Shown piece after piece: positions 25,534-37,710 of a stretch of 64,000 nt of DNA; position 1 is the stretch's first letter; the number at the start of each line of letters is the position of its first letter. The stretch spans positions 2,179,001 through 2,243,000 of the forward strand of contig CAMQGK010000463.1 of NCBI GenBank assembly GCA_947000775.1, read 5' to 3'. The translations under genes and the position numbers were made by a program. The notes below the pieces were generated by a model that worked only from the letters and a program-made list of their open reading frames with translations, did no database searches and was not told the origin of the DNA. This stretch comes from Pterois miles. Lineage: Eukaryota > Chordata > Actinopteri > Perciformes > Scorpaenidae.

Positions 25534-26698
25534 GACCGGCTATATTCAAAACTACTATACGAGTAGTATGTACTGAAAAAAGAAACAAAAGCAAAATCTA
25601 CATTATGTCAAAAAAAACCTGAATGTCAAACTGATTGGAAAAAAATCTCCAGTATGCATCGGACCGGTCAACCTCGCCTACTGTATCTCACAATGCAAGG
25701 CGCTGGAATGGTACAGGCTATTGGTTACAACAGCAGCCAAAAATGTCACTTTAAAAAATATGTCTTAGCTATTTCATCACTAAATTCACTTCTGAAAATT
25801 TTTGAGGTGAGAAAGCAACTGTAGATTTTGGATGTTGGCAGTTTTACAATTTTAGATTGTGAATCGAACATTTGCCCCAACGTTTTTGAAGCTCCACAAA
25901 CTGCCGGGGCCGCTACCTCGCCAGCCAGGAAGTCACTCTCACAGGCCGCTATGAGCTGGTTGGTGCTCTCTAGAGACTGTTCTGTAGACGAGGGGCTTTC
26001 ATTTCCGTGTTGAAGGGTAGTCTGTTTAAATATCGCAGCACAGTTGTCCGTTAGAGAACTATCAGGAACCTTTGTTTATCTGTCTTTATGGAGTTGGAAA
26101 TACTCCAGTCATCTGCGGGTCGTAGATCGCTCGCCAGCCGGCCAGTGACGCTCACAGATGGAAAGAGCAACTACTGATGGGGCAGATAGACAACATGACC
26201 CGTTTTAACATTACTCTGACATGTGTGGGGAAATCATTACACTGGGTTGTTGCTGTAACTGAAAAAGCCATTTGAGCTGTCTTTTACCGTATATTTTCAT
26301 TACAGTCTCCCCTCAATGATCCTGTTTGTCTTACGTCACCATGATAAGATAAGATAAGATATTCCTTTATTGGTCCCACAGTGGAGAAATTCACAAAATA
26401 AATTAATTAATTAAAAAAATTAATAAATTGCCTAAAGGGTGGTGGAGCTAAACCAAAGTATAAAAGTTAAGTCAAAGCTCAATAAGTTTTATTTTTCGAT
26501 TATATAGCAATAGTTTTTTTTTTTTTTTAGTCCAGTGCTTTTTAGAGCTCATTTAAAGCCTGAAGCCTGGCCAAGCATACTGCAAAATACATCGCTTTAA
26601 TTGTGTCATGCTGCATACTAATGAAGAACGCAATATGCAGTATATGGTACATACTGCATTCCTCATTAGTATGTAGTAGGCGGTTTCGAATACGGCCA
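25534..26698. mobile_element. 1.16 kb TIR element, diverged
   Basis: The left end GGCTATATTCAAAACTACTA and the right end, GGCCGTATTCGAAACCGCCT on the minus strand, are imperfect inverted repeats, with TAGTATGTA motifs just inside both. A LINE/SINE tail is inserted in its right half (26341-26400). No coding potential was recognised. Confidence 0.6.
26341..26400 (-). mobile_element. LINE/SINE-type 3' tail, reverse
   Basis: (ATAAG)n then ATATTCCTTTATTGGTCCCA and CAGTGGAGAAATT. This is the reverse complement of the tail at 11755-11814, ending in a short pentamer microsatellite. Confidence 0.65.
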
Positions 26699-27344
26699 CA
26701 GACTCTTAATGACTCCTAAATCTACATTGAAAGTGTCATCATGAACACACCAGAATTTAGTTTTGTGTTTCAGTGAGTTATCAACAAGTCTTTCAAAGGT
26801 CAGAAGCACATTAACGCAACTCTGTCAATTAGTGTATTTTTATTTATTCTTGTCGCTAACTCTCTTTTCTCTTCTGTCTTTCTTTCTCTCTCTGTTTTTC
26901 ACACTCTTGTCAGTCATACATGCATGCACGCTCAAACACACACACACTTACACTTTGCTGCATTTTCCTTATCTTCCAAAAACAAAGCCTGGGCCTGCAG
27001 ACTTGTTATTAACTTTTCATAATAGCTTCAAACAACTGATGTGCCTTTACTGTTAATATCTCATTCAACATTCAGATGTTGTGTCTTTTTAATATTAAGT
27101 TTATTTATGCAGTCTGTTCATTAAAGGAGGCCTGTCCCTGTCGCTAAGAGGCCTTGGCAGTCTCTTCCTCTCGAACATTAAGTTCTCGTTTGAAAGTTTT
27201 GTTTGTGACATCCACAGAAGAAGTAGAGTAGCTAGCATGAGCAACCCCAGAAGGTTACATATGATCAACAGAAAATACATGGGGAAAGACATCACCCTAT
27301 GGTTACTAATATCTGATCTAAAGGATTTGCAGTGCAGAAATACA
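26699..27344. other. No recognisable gene
   Basis: Contains a T/C-rich patch (26850-26900) and a short CA patch near 26937. Overlapping small frames carry no motif. Confidence 0.4.
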
Positions 27345-28425
27345 GGGGCTGGGACAGTTCATCTCCCGATTCAATAGATATTATCACAATACCGGGGTGT
27401 TGAGTTGATATGTGTTGTGACACATTGTTAACTTTTTTAACACTGGACCAGGGGAAAAAGTTGAATTATACGGTTCTAGGGACTTTTTCTTTGGAAAATG
27501 TCTGAATTAATACAGTAAAATGTTTGATTTTCAGCCTGTATGTAGTCAGAGATGTCCTGGATTCAAATATATCATCATTCATCATTGTCAGGAATTATTT
27601 ATCACATATTTCTGAGCTACCCCAAAATACAGAATAAAGACATTTTCCTCCCATATTAGTGGTAGTTTCTTTTTAATTTAGAAGGGACTTGTAATATTTT
27701 ATACTTAATCAGTTAATCTTATATCCATATATGTATTTTGTATAAACAGTTCCCTTTGTTAACACCTTATTTTGAAAACTCAACGTAGTCACACGTGTTT
27801 ACTTCCACTAACTTTTCCAAGTCCAGTTCTATCTCTTCCCGCCAGGTCTGTTCTCTTTATACATCCATGATCAGCTTAGTTGGGGCTGTATGAATGCATT
27901 TAACATAAATGTCAGTATATGGGTGCTCTACAGTTGTAGCGTTGGCTGATTAAACCACAGAGATGAGTGATGGCTGGCTTGGCCTCACATTACTGTAATA
28001 CACTAATGTTTCCTGTCCATGACAGAGTTTGCATGCAGCTTTAGCCATGATGTCTAGCTCTGCTTTTCCTGCAATGTGTGAAACCCAGAGTTTTTCCATA
28101 CTTTACTGTATGTGTAGCGTTTACCATGTTGGATTTAACGTGAGTGCAGGTCGTATCCACGGAGACCCTCTGCCGTTACTTTTTTGTTCCTGCTCGCCGC
28201 GGCTGGCTAGTTTGTTTTGGTTGACTGAGTTGGAACAGCTATGACTTCACGTTACTCAGACTACAACAATAAAAGCTGTAACTTCCTTTTACCTCTGTGC
28301 AGACACAAGTGAAATAAATATATTGATTCCGGTATTAAAAATAACGATTTCAAATTGGTAAAAAAAAACAAAAATCAACATACATAGGTGAAGCGATTTT
28401 TTTTTTTTCCCACCCCTAATAAACA
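27345..28425 (+). mobile_element. BED-hAT relic family, long copy
   Basis: The left end (GGGCTGGGACAG at 27350) and right end (TACATAGGTGAAGCGATTT, poly-T, CCCACCCCTA) correspond to the ends of the copy at 35742-36565 in the same orientation. Shared interior blocks include CTTATTTTGAAAACT, CATTTAACATAAATGT and GACTACAACAATAAAAGC. The degenerate BED finger lies on the minus strand near 27960-28130. No catalytic core is visible. Confidence 0.7.
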
Positions 28426-28739
28426 TTTCAGCAGCTTATTACCAGAAATTGTGCCACAAGAGAAAAACACACATTGTTAAATAAATTCCACCTCTATCAT
28501 CAGGAATAAACTATCATGCATGCACAAGTCAGGCAGACATGCTGCAGCCGGACAGGTGGACGGATGATCAAAGAGGCAGTCAGACAGGCATACAGATATG
28601 CCCCGTTCAATACAACTTGACAATGTGGTTCAACCTCAGTGGAGGGTCAATAGCTTTTCATGGATTGGAAATTAACTTCATTTAATGAGATGTGTGGGTG
28701 TGTGTGTGTGTGTTGGGGGTTAGCAAGTATTAGAGACAG

Positions 28740-28990
28740 CGAGAGCAGTGGGGCGTGAGGGGAGGCACCTATAGGGAGAAACCGGAGATAGAGGGAGTTA
28801 GAAAGAAACCTCAACAGATACAGCTTGAGGCGATGAAGAGGAAGAATGAGCGATGGACACAATACAAGCAAAAACAGGAATATATAAAAAGAAGGAGGAG
28901 GAAGAGAGAGAGGAAGAAGGAAACCAAGGCATCGAGAGTGACAGAGATCAATAGAGAGAAGTGGGCAGTGTAGAGGAAGAGTGTGAGAGG
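28740..28990 (+). repeat. Purine-rich tract
   Basis: About 250 bases dominated by A and G on the plus strand, mirrored by Ser/Leu-rich artefact frames on minus. Confidence 0.7.
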
Positions 28991-29676
28991 CTGAAGAGAT
29001 GAAAGACTGTCTGCTGATTTGTTCCCTAACTGGAGAATTGAAATTGATCTTTGAGACAAGTGTGTCTGTCTGTGTGTCAGTGGCTGTCATGTCAAGAAGT
29101 GTGGATACAAGTATGCAGATGCACAGTTGTGTATACCTGTATTAACTTTGTGTGGTGTGCGCCTGTGTTCATGCAGGCGTTATCATAGTGAGTGAGAGAC
29201 AGGTCATCAGTCTGATCGACTTAAACAGGTGGAGACAGAGCAGCATCTTGACTTTGGTCAGATGCTATTTAATAAGGGTCAGATATTTTTAATGGCTATT
29301 ACTGCAGGGTCACATAGGACTTGATTGAGTTTCATATACTTAAAGAGTAAGGGCAAACATTTTAAACTCTGGCTGAACTTAACTTCCTCTAAAGAACCTT
29401 GAAGGGGAAGAAAAGAAGTCGATCTGTGTCGCTGTCTGCATGTAGTAATCTAACCCTTTCTCTGAGCTGTTGAGGAGCAGTGTTGGGCAACGTACTGGTG
29501 AAGTGTTATTAGGGCTCTCCCAATACCATTTTTTACGCTTCGAAGTTTCGGTGAGACATATTCGAAGGTAGTAGGGCTGGCAGATGTGTTCTCCTGTGTG
29601 TCTGTCTCCATCTCAGTGCCCAGGACAGTGCTGCTGATGCACTACTGCACACACACTTCTACACATATATACTACT

Positions 29677-29814
<138 letters not shown>

Positions 29815-32800
29815 GGCTGTGAGGGTCCTTAGGCAAGATCCTTAGTGCTAGCAGGCCTACCTCAGGACATGAGTTGAACACAGTAATGACAGAGTCATAC
29901 TGTCACCTGGGTCAGTAAGGTCCACGTCAGGTGCTAGGGATGAGAAATGCTGATGAGAAATGGGCTACTGGAACCAGACATACCTGGAAAATACAGAATC
30001 TGTCGGAATGCTACTGTACAAGCAATCCCAGAGAGAGGGGATACATGCAGCGAATGTGGCACCAATGGTTACTTCGAAACCCACGATCCAAGTCTAACAA
30101 AGAAACAGCTGTTAGCCCAGTGTTCCAACATCCGTAAGTGAAAATTACTCTCACAACTAGCAGTTGATGAAATACTACAACAATGCTATGGTAAGGGGGA
30201 GCCAGGACGACAGGTCAGCAGGGGGATGCCATCATCATCCCCATAATCCAAGACTGGGCACCAAGCCCCAACAGACACTAACAGCCTCAATACAAGAGCT
30301 ACAAGAGCCCTGGCGAATACCAAAGCTGAGTTGCCAAGTACCTTCAGTAGATCTGCTAGTGGATGTGAATACTGCTCTAATGACAATCCCTAAGGGAACC
30401 ATTACTGACACCAATAAGCTGATAGACGGTTCACTTGAGAGTTGCTTGAGCTTGAGATACATGGGTACAAGATGGGCTCGGGACATAACAAGCAGTACCC
30501 GCCATGGAAGAGACGGTTAGAGGCCATGATAAGGGCAACACGGAAAGAAGTTAGCTAGCTAGCAGAGCTGCAGAAAGGGAACATGGTGAATAAAGGAGCA
30601 CCCAGGAAGTAAAACAAACTCTCCATACCTGAGGCACTTGAAACTGCCTAACAAAGACAAGACTAGACTAGACTAACAGCTCTGGCCACCCGATTGAAGA
30701 GATACAGCAAGGAGGTAGAAGCCAGAAGAATAAACAAGATGTTCTCCACTAAACCAGCCAAGGTGTATTCTCAGTGGCAGGGAAACAACAACGGGTCAGA
30801 CCCACCAAGATCTGAGATGGAAAAGTACTGGAAGGACATATGGGAAAGAGGCATCACACAAAACCAATGTCCAATGGCTATTAGACCTAAGAGCTGACCA
30901 CAGCATCCTCCCAGAACAAGAGCCAGTAACCATCTCAATGGCAGACATCCAAGAAAGAGTGGCAAAGATGAAGGTATCATTGTGGCTAAGATGAGTAAGC
31001 ATGTGGCTCAATACATGAGCAAGGCTCAGAAAGGAATTGGCAGTAACATCAGCTGGTCGATAGAGCAGTGGCCTGAGACTCCCAATAGAGAACAGACAGA
31101 CCAACCTGTGCACTCCGGCTGGATTGACTACAAGAAAGCCTACATTTCAATGCACCCACTTAGATCCTGGAATGTCTGGCACTGTATAAGATCAACAAGA
31201 ACCTTCATCCAGAACTCAATGGGGATGTGGAAGACAACCCTAGAGGCCAACTCAAAGCCGATTGCCCCAGTCAGCATCAAGTGCGGCATATACCAAGGAG
31301 ATGCTTTATCACCACTGCTGTTCTGCTTGTCCCCTCTGACTGAGGGGGTTTGCCTGATCCCCCTCAGTCCTCACGAAGAGTGGCTACGGGTACCAATTCC
31401 ATAGTGGGGCAACAATCAGCCACCTGCTCTATATGGATGACATCAAGCTGTACGCCAGGAATGAGTGAGAAATAGACTCACTGATCCACACCACCAGGAT
31501 CTACAGCAGTGACATAGGGATGTCATTCGGATTGGACAAGTTTGGCCAGATGGTCTCAAAGAAAGGCAGGATGATCAGAACTGAAGGGGTTGACCTACAA
31601 GAGGGCAACATAGGTGATATCCAAGACAGCTACAAGTACCTTGGTATTCCACAGGCTAATGGAAACCGTGATGGAGGCCGTAAGGAAGTCAGCCAGAGAC
31701 AAATAACTCCAGAAAGTAAGGCAAGCTGAAAAGTGAGTAATGGTAGAACAATGCAGAGCCATAACATGTATGCACTACAGTATCAGATCCCTGCTGGGAT
31801 CATAAGCTGGCTTAAAGAGGAGATGGAAGCTGCAGATATCCAGACAAGAAAGCTCTTCACCATGACATGATTCAGCCCAGCACCCTGAAACTGTACATTA
31901 AGCAGAAAGAGGGAGGCCAAGAACTAGTGAGCATCAAGGCCACAGTCCTGGATGAAACATCGAAAATCAAAGGATACATCAAGATAAAGGCCCCAAAGGA
32001 TGAACTGCTAAGTGCATGTCTCAGGCAGCAGAAACCCGATGAGAGTGCAGAGGAGGAGCAGACAACCTGGAGGGAGAAGCCCCTACATGGCATGTACCAC
32101 CCTCAAATCGAAGAAGTGGCTGATATCAAGAAAAGCTACCAATGGCTGGAAAATGCTGCACTGACAGACAGCACAGAGGCACTGATCATGGCAGCACAAG
32201 AACAAGCCATAAGTACAAGAGCCATAGAGGCTACAATCTACCAGAATAGATCATAACCAAGGTGTAGACTGTAGGGTGTAAGATGCTAGCTGGATCAGCA
32301 TACATGGAGAGGCACAACCAAGTGGCTGGAATAGTATACAGGAACATTTGTAACCAGTATGGATCTGAAGTACCCAAATCCCAATGGACCACAGAAGATG
32401 GCTGAGAACAACAGGGCCAAGGTTCTGTGGGACTTCAGCTTCCAGACTGACAAACAGCTCCTGGCTAATCAACCGAACATAGTGGTAGTAAACAAAGAGC
32501 AGAGGAAGGTGGTTGTGATAGATGTGGCGATACCACCAGATGCCAACATCAGAAAGAAGGGACATGAAAAAGCTGAGAAGTACGAAGGGTTGAAAGAGCA
32601 GCTGGAAGAGATGTGGAAGGTTAAGGCTAGCATGGTCCTCCTGGTAGTGGGAGCGCTCGAGGCAGTAACCTCCAAACTGGGAGAGTGGCTCCAACAGATT
32701 CCAGAAACAACATCCGAAGCCTCAGTCCAGAAGAGCGCAGTCGTAGGAACAGATAAGATACTGCGCAGAACCCTCAAACTCCCAGGCCTCTGGCAGGGGA

Positions 32801-32853
32801 CCCAAGCTTGAGGATGACAGAGATACCACCCCACGAGGGTGAGAGGGACATTT
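29815..32853 (+). mobile_element. R4/Dong (Rex6-like) non-LTR retroposon, near full length, dead
   Basis: A single-ORF retroposon with a reverse transcriptase followed by a restriction-like endonuclease, which is the arrangement of the R2/R4/Dong group and not of APE-type LINEs. It starts immediately after the compound microsatellite at 29680-29814 and ends near 32853, where GAGAGGGAC, a T-run and a TA/TACA-rich stretch follow. About 3.0 kb is close to what I would expect of a whole element. Details of the open frame are given in the pseudogene entry. Confidence 0.75.
29930..32811 (+). pseudogene. Reverse transcriptase / restriction-like endonuclease polyprotein, broken
   Basis: This would copy the element's RNA at a nicked chromosomal target. 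Successive frames (30982-31404, 31520-31729, 31867-32256, 32359-32811) carry, in order: RT motif A as DYKKAYISM (about 31127; the usual second Asp is Ile), motif B YQGDALSPLLF (about 31291), motif C LLYMDDIKLY with intact YMDD (31430-31441), the thumb region with SYKYLGIPQANG, and a C-terminal endonuclease stretch NQPNIVVV ... VVIDVAIP (about 32467-32535). The first catalytic Asp of the PD motif is Asn here (codon 32476); the second Asp is kept (32521). The Cys-rich knuckle before the endonuclease is deleted or mutated around 32250-32280. Many stops and frameshifts show long inactivity. Confidence 0.85.
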
Positions 32854-33729
32854 TTTTAATATACTGTATATACATACATAAAGTATTTTCAAAAGATTAA
32901 AAAACAAAGCAATTAAATAGTGATTTGTAAATTTGATACCACAGCAATGGTTGAAGCTTCAAAGCATTCGCTGCAATTATTTACTTATTACTTCTTTAAA
33001 AAGTAATCATTTTATTACTTGGTGTCAAAAGTGGTTGGCACATTTTTTATTTGTTCAAAATGTACCTTAAAGGGAGATTTGTCTAATGTTTAATATCTTA
33101 TCAGCATGGGCTTGGGCACTACTTTAGGCAAATATATGTATATATTTATTACTTGAAATCAATTAACAACACAAAACAAAGACAGTCATTGTTCAGAAGT
33201 CTTCACAGGTACTGTAATGGCTCTCTCACCATATAGGCATGCAAGTCTACTTGACAGACATGAGGATCAGGATATTAATCTCCCCCCGGGTGCGTCACCA
33301 CTGATGACTTCTGAGCTATCATTGCCCCCCATGGATGCCAGGATTCTTTCAGACTCGTACAAAAGAGGCGTTGATCACAAGTGGTATCACCAGTACTGTG
33401 TGCAGACAGTTTAATCACAATATGATTTGTTTCCTATATCACTGGGAACACAGGGACACTGTTTATCTATCCACTCCTTCATCATCTGCTCCCTGTCCCA
33501 TGTATATACTTTAGTTTTTCAACTGAATATATCATACAGAATCTACCTACCATATTCATATACTCTGTCAAAAACACCAAGTAACTCAATTTATACCCCA
33601 AAACGTTCAACACTACGGTATACCTAATTTTATTAAAATTCAACAAACTTTGAAGGGCTTCCGCTGTTCCAACAATATGGTTGAAACTCTTTACACCAAC
33701 ATTTGGTGTAGACATTCAGGATCCCCGGA
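32854..33729. other. No recognisable gene
   Basis: AT-rich. The first 30 bases continue the TA/TACA-rich flank of the retroposon. No other supportable feature. Confidence 0.4.
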
Positions 33730-33892
33730 CCACATATCTTAATGACTTTGATGGTAATTGCCATCAGTGTTTTAAGTAAAATGTCTCAACAGCTATTGGA
33801 TGGATTGTTATGAAATGTGCTCCGCTCAGGATACTTTGGAATACTAAGGTAATCCTTAAACTTTCATCTAGCGCCATATTCAACTAGAAAAG

Positions 33893-34485
33893 CACTCGGA
33901 GAGCGCAGACCTCCGCCAAGCACCATAGTTTCCCTCCTGGCGGTTTCGTCTGGATCTATCTCCTCAAGTATTAAAGTTAGTTCAAATTCGTTGACATACT
34001 TCAGATGCGGAATTGTCCCAGCTACTCGATGCCGCTTGTTAGAAATCTCTACCTCTAATATTAAATGCACAGTAGGCCAAAATGTAAGAGTACCCCCATT
34101 TTTTATATAAATTGCTATAAAATCCGCCATCTGCATCAGATCTGGATCAGCCTTTGGGATTTGATAGAAGTACACATTGTAAATCCCTGAGTCAAATTTC
34201 ATGAGCTTTGGGCAACAATTACCAGAGATATTGAGAAACATTTTTTTGGGTCCCATTTACCCCAATGTTAACGAAAATTTCAAAGTGATCCTGAATCCAG
34301 GATTTCTTCCGGATTACCCCCAAAATTAAATCTTCCTAGTTCTAGTTCTTCCTTTTCACATTTTCGATACACCCTGAAAATTTCATCAAAATCCGTCCAT
34401 AAGTTTTTGAGTTATCTTGAACACAGACAAACAGACAAACAGACAGATAAAAGCCGGCAAAAACATAACCTCCTTGGCGGAGGTA
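33893..34485 (-). mobile_element. Fold-back type repeat with CCTCCGCCAAG ends
   Basis: CCTCCGCCAAG at 33910-33920 and its exact reverse complement CTTGGCGGAGG at 34473-34483 bound about 0.57 kb. Outside the left arm lies GCACTCGGAGAGCGCAGA, also seen in altered form at 15285 and 37680. The 130-codon minus frame inside (33864-34256) belongs to the repeat and has no known domain. The sequence just upstream (33730-33892) resembles another widespread fish repeat. Family knowledge suggests many genomic copies. Confidence 0.65.
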
Positions 34486-35741
34486 AAAATTTCAACTTAT
34501 CTGATATGTTTGGTTCATCACCAAATAACTTCTAAATATGGCAACGCTACACCTGTCAGCGTCAGCTGAACTTTGTTTTAAAGGGGAACACCACCTAAAT
34601 TACGAATTCCAGTATACTGCAGTTACTTCCATGATCTAGGAAAGTTCAGTCAGTATTGGCGAATGTAATCTACTCTCTCTCAAAGCCAGAAACCAGAGAA
34701 CTAAACCTCAAACTTGATGATGATCGTGATCTGAGCAAAATTCAAAGTAGTGGCTTGCGGCTAAAATGATCTGGCCCACCTTAAGAACCGTAACCGAAGT
34801 TCTAACTTCGGTGCAAACCCGCTCCACTTTAATCAGCAGGTGCCAAGCAAGCCAAGAAAGTTGTAACATTTATTCACTGACAGATTTGATTATGATTCAT
34901 GTTGCCGGCCACTGCTCGACAGTGAATTAGGCATGGCCAGTCAGACATTATGTTAGTAGCTCCGTTATCGACGGTGCCAACATATTAGTGGGCTGAACGG
35001 AGATAATATGCTGGTGGTGGTGGCAGACTGGCAGTTGACTAAAATCGTGTCTACAAACTGCATTTGTAGTTTGAAGAAGACTAAACCCAAAACACTTAGT
35101 CACCATCTATCTAAGCTCAGCTGCCGGTCACACCATACCAACCTCTGGTGATGCGTGCCGTGCACAACAATACATTACATCAAAACCAGAGTGTCTCAAT
35201 TCACTTTATGGTGGTATTGAGAATCATACCGACGGTATTTCGAAATATCCTGGTAAACCGTAATACCACCAAAGCCTACCATTTACAGAACATTCCTGTG
35301 GGTGCTCTCAGTGTCATTGATAATATGCCAATTCATTGTCTATGGAGCAGTTCCATACTTCATACTTGAGTTTTAGCTCTCTAGCCTTTGGATTTGGAAG
35401 CGAGTTGTTCATGTTAACTAATGTAATGTTTGAGCATAGTTCTTCTTTAAGTGCTTATTAGCAAGTGTTAGCTTGGTGTAATGCTGAACTAAGATGGTGA
35501 TTATGTTAAAGATTACACCTGCTTTACATCTGCATGTTAGCATTGTCGTTGTATTTCATACTGCCAACAGATTTACATTTTGAAAGAAAATGAATGCCCC
35601 CAGACTGTTTTTCAACATAAGAAAACATACTGTATCTATTTAGTATATGTATATGTTTACTGCTGACCATGAATGTTTCTACTGCGCGCATCAGCGAAAC
35701 ATTTACTCTCAACCTTTTAATTGTTTTTTTTAACGCTATTT
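34486..35741. other. Mostly unrecognised; possible transposon edge at 35200-35285
   Basis: The segment around 35215-35280 (GGTATTGAGAATCATACCGA, then GGTAAACCGTAATACCACC) has the inverted GGTATT/AATACC symmetry of a hAT-like non-autonomous terminus. No matching left end was found. Confidence 0.35.
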
Positions 35742-36565
35742 TCTTGGGCTGAGATGATACACACTGATTTATTTATTTTATACATTATCACGAAACTTGG
35801 TTGCTGAATTGATTTGATTCTTTTGATTCCAATGGTACTGCGATTTTTAAGTATTGCAATTCGATGTTCCAATTTGTTGTGATTTTTGTTAACTTAGTAG
35901 AAATAGTTGAATCATGCACTTCTAGGGACTTATACTTTGGAAAATATCAAAATTGATACAATAAAAATATTTTATTTTCAGCATGTATGTAGTCAGAAAT
36001 GATCTATTATTTCCATATACATATGTATTTTGTATATACAGTTCCTTTTGTTAATACCTTATTTTGAAAACTGGACATAGTCACACTAGTATTCTTCCAC
36101 TTCCTCTGCCAAGTCTATTGCTTACGTTAGCTCTGTTCTCTTCATACATCCATGTTCAGCTCCATTGTTTGAATATATTTAACATAAATGTTGGTGTATG
36201 GATGCTCTACAGTTGTAGCGTCGGCCAATTTGACCACAGAGATGAGAGTGACTTCTGGCTTGACCTCACGTTACTGCAGTATGATAACATTTCCTGTACT
36301 AGTTGGCATGCAGCGTTAGCCATGATGTCTAGATGATGTCCACCTAGCGATGCAGAGCCTTTGACTGTGTTTTGTTTTGGTATTGGATGTGGAACAGATA
36401 AGACATCACGTCACTCAGACTACAACAATAAAAGCAGCAACTTCCTTCTACCTCTGCATAGACTCAAATTAAGCAAATACATTCATTCTGGCACTAAAAA
36501 ATGTATTTAAAAAAAAAAAAAAAATTGGGATACATAGGTGAATTAAATTTTTCCCACTCCTATTA
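35742..36565 (+). mobile_element. BED-hAT relic family, copy parallel to 27345
   Basis: The left end GGGCTGAGATGATACAC and right end TACATAGGTGAATTAAATTT..CCCACTCCTA match the 27.3 kb copy, as do interior blocks such as CAGTTCC.TTTGTTAA.ACC and GACTACAACAATAAAAGC. It is shorter, with part of the BED region missing near 36300. Confidence 0.7.
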
Positions 36566-36904
36566 TTTACTTGTTGCAACTAAAGTCAGATTAAAATGTA
36601 TATGATGGTGTTTAGGCAACTCAACGCCCTGGTTAAGGTCAAGGAAAGAACTTGCATTCCACAATATTCAACTATAGTGACTTTTTCATTATTTGACCAA
36701 GCTAAACTTAACTTATTGGTTTAGTAGCCTAAACCTCTGTCTCTGTATGTTCTGTCTCTTCGCCTCTTTATGTCTCACTTGCACCTGTTTCTGTCTCGCT
36801 CTTTCTACATGAAAGAAAAGAGCGAGAGAAAGTAATTCTTATTCAGCACAGCAATTCACAGTGCAATCATAGGAAATATGCAATTAACAGGGAAAGCCTT
36901 CAGT

Positions 36905-37330
36905 CAATAGCACGTTGTGTGTACTCATACACCTCGTACCCTCTACACTTCCCTCGCTTCCCCTCCTCCAGCTCCTTCCTTCCATTCCTCCGACGTCCTC
37001 TTCTCTTTTGTTGAGTACCTTCTCTGCTCTCCTCCTCCACGTTTAAAGCGAGATCTTCTTGGAAAGAGCTCATTGCTCCCTCTCCTTCCCTCCTCGTCTT
37101 GCAAATCATTTCTCATTTAACCACATCTCATCATCCCTTACCATCATCATTACTCCCCCCCCCCCAACTCCTCTGCATCCCTTTCCTCTTTACAGTACCT
37201 CTCTCCCTCCCACCAGCCCTCACGCTCACACAGCTTTCATCATTACCATCACCACCTCCTCCCAATCTGTTTACTCTCTCCACCCCCACTCCCCTTCCAC
37301 CTCACTCCCTCCTTCAGTAACTCTTTGGCA
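36905..37330 (+). repeat. Pyrimidine-rich tract
   Basis: About 425 bases dominated by C and T, with a poly-C run near 37156-37165. The long Ser/Pro-rich frames over it (37059-37580) are composition artefacts. Confidence 0.75.
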
Positions 37331-37476
37331 TCCTAATTCACAAGTTCTTCTCCTCTGCTTCTCTACTCCTATTGTCCATTTTCTTTCTGGGTTGGTGCAA
37401 ATGGCTCAGAACCAGACAATGTGCCAGTGTCTGTTCAAATTCTCCGGATGCTTCTCTAAGTCCGTCTCTCATTCAT

Positions 37477-37710
37477 CTTCGCCAATGAGGTTATGTTTTC
37501 GGTTCGGTTTGTTTACTTGTCAGCAGGATTATGCAAAAACTACTGGTCTGAATTTAATGAAACTTGGTGGAAGGGTATAGCATGGGCCATTACATTTTGA
37601 AGCATATTTGAATCATGGGGAGGATACACAAATTATTTTTCACTTTCGTTAAGATTGCAAGCATTTGGCCTTGGCGAAGGTCTGTGCTCCCCGAGTGACC
37701 CTCTAGTTAT
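37477..37710 (+). mobile_element. Short fold-back repeat, about 0.2 kb
   Basis: CTTCGCCAA (37477-37485) and TTGGCGAAG (37671-37679) are exact inverted repeats. The outer GAAGGTCTGTGCTCCCCGAG corresponds to the flank of the 33.9 kb element, so the two belong to related families. The interior (GAAACTTGGTGGAAGGGTAT) is non-coding. Confidence 0.65.

Noticed and set aside
28647..29090. 147-codon minus-strand frame
   Set aside because: Opposite strand of a purine tract, so its Leu/Ser-rich protein is compositional.
33864..34256. 130-codon minus-strand frame
   Set aside because: Coincides with a dispersed fold-back repeat; no known domain, and the frame crosses the repeat edge.
37059..37580. 173-codon frame rich in Ser and Pro
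   Set aside because: Lies on a pyrimidine tract and runs into a fold-back repeat; no domain or splice signal.
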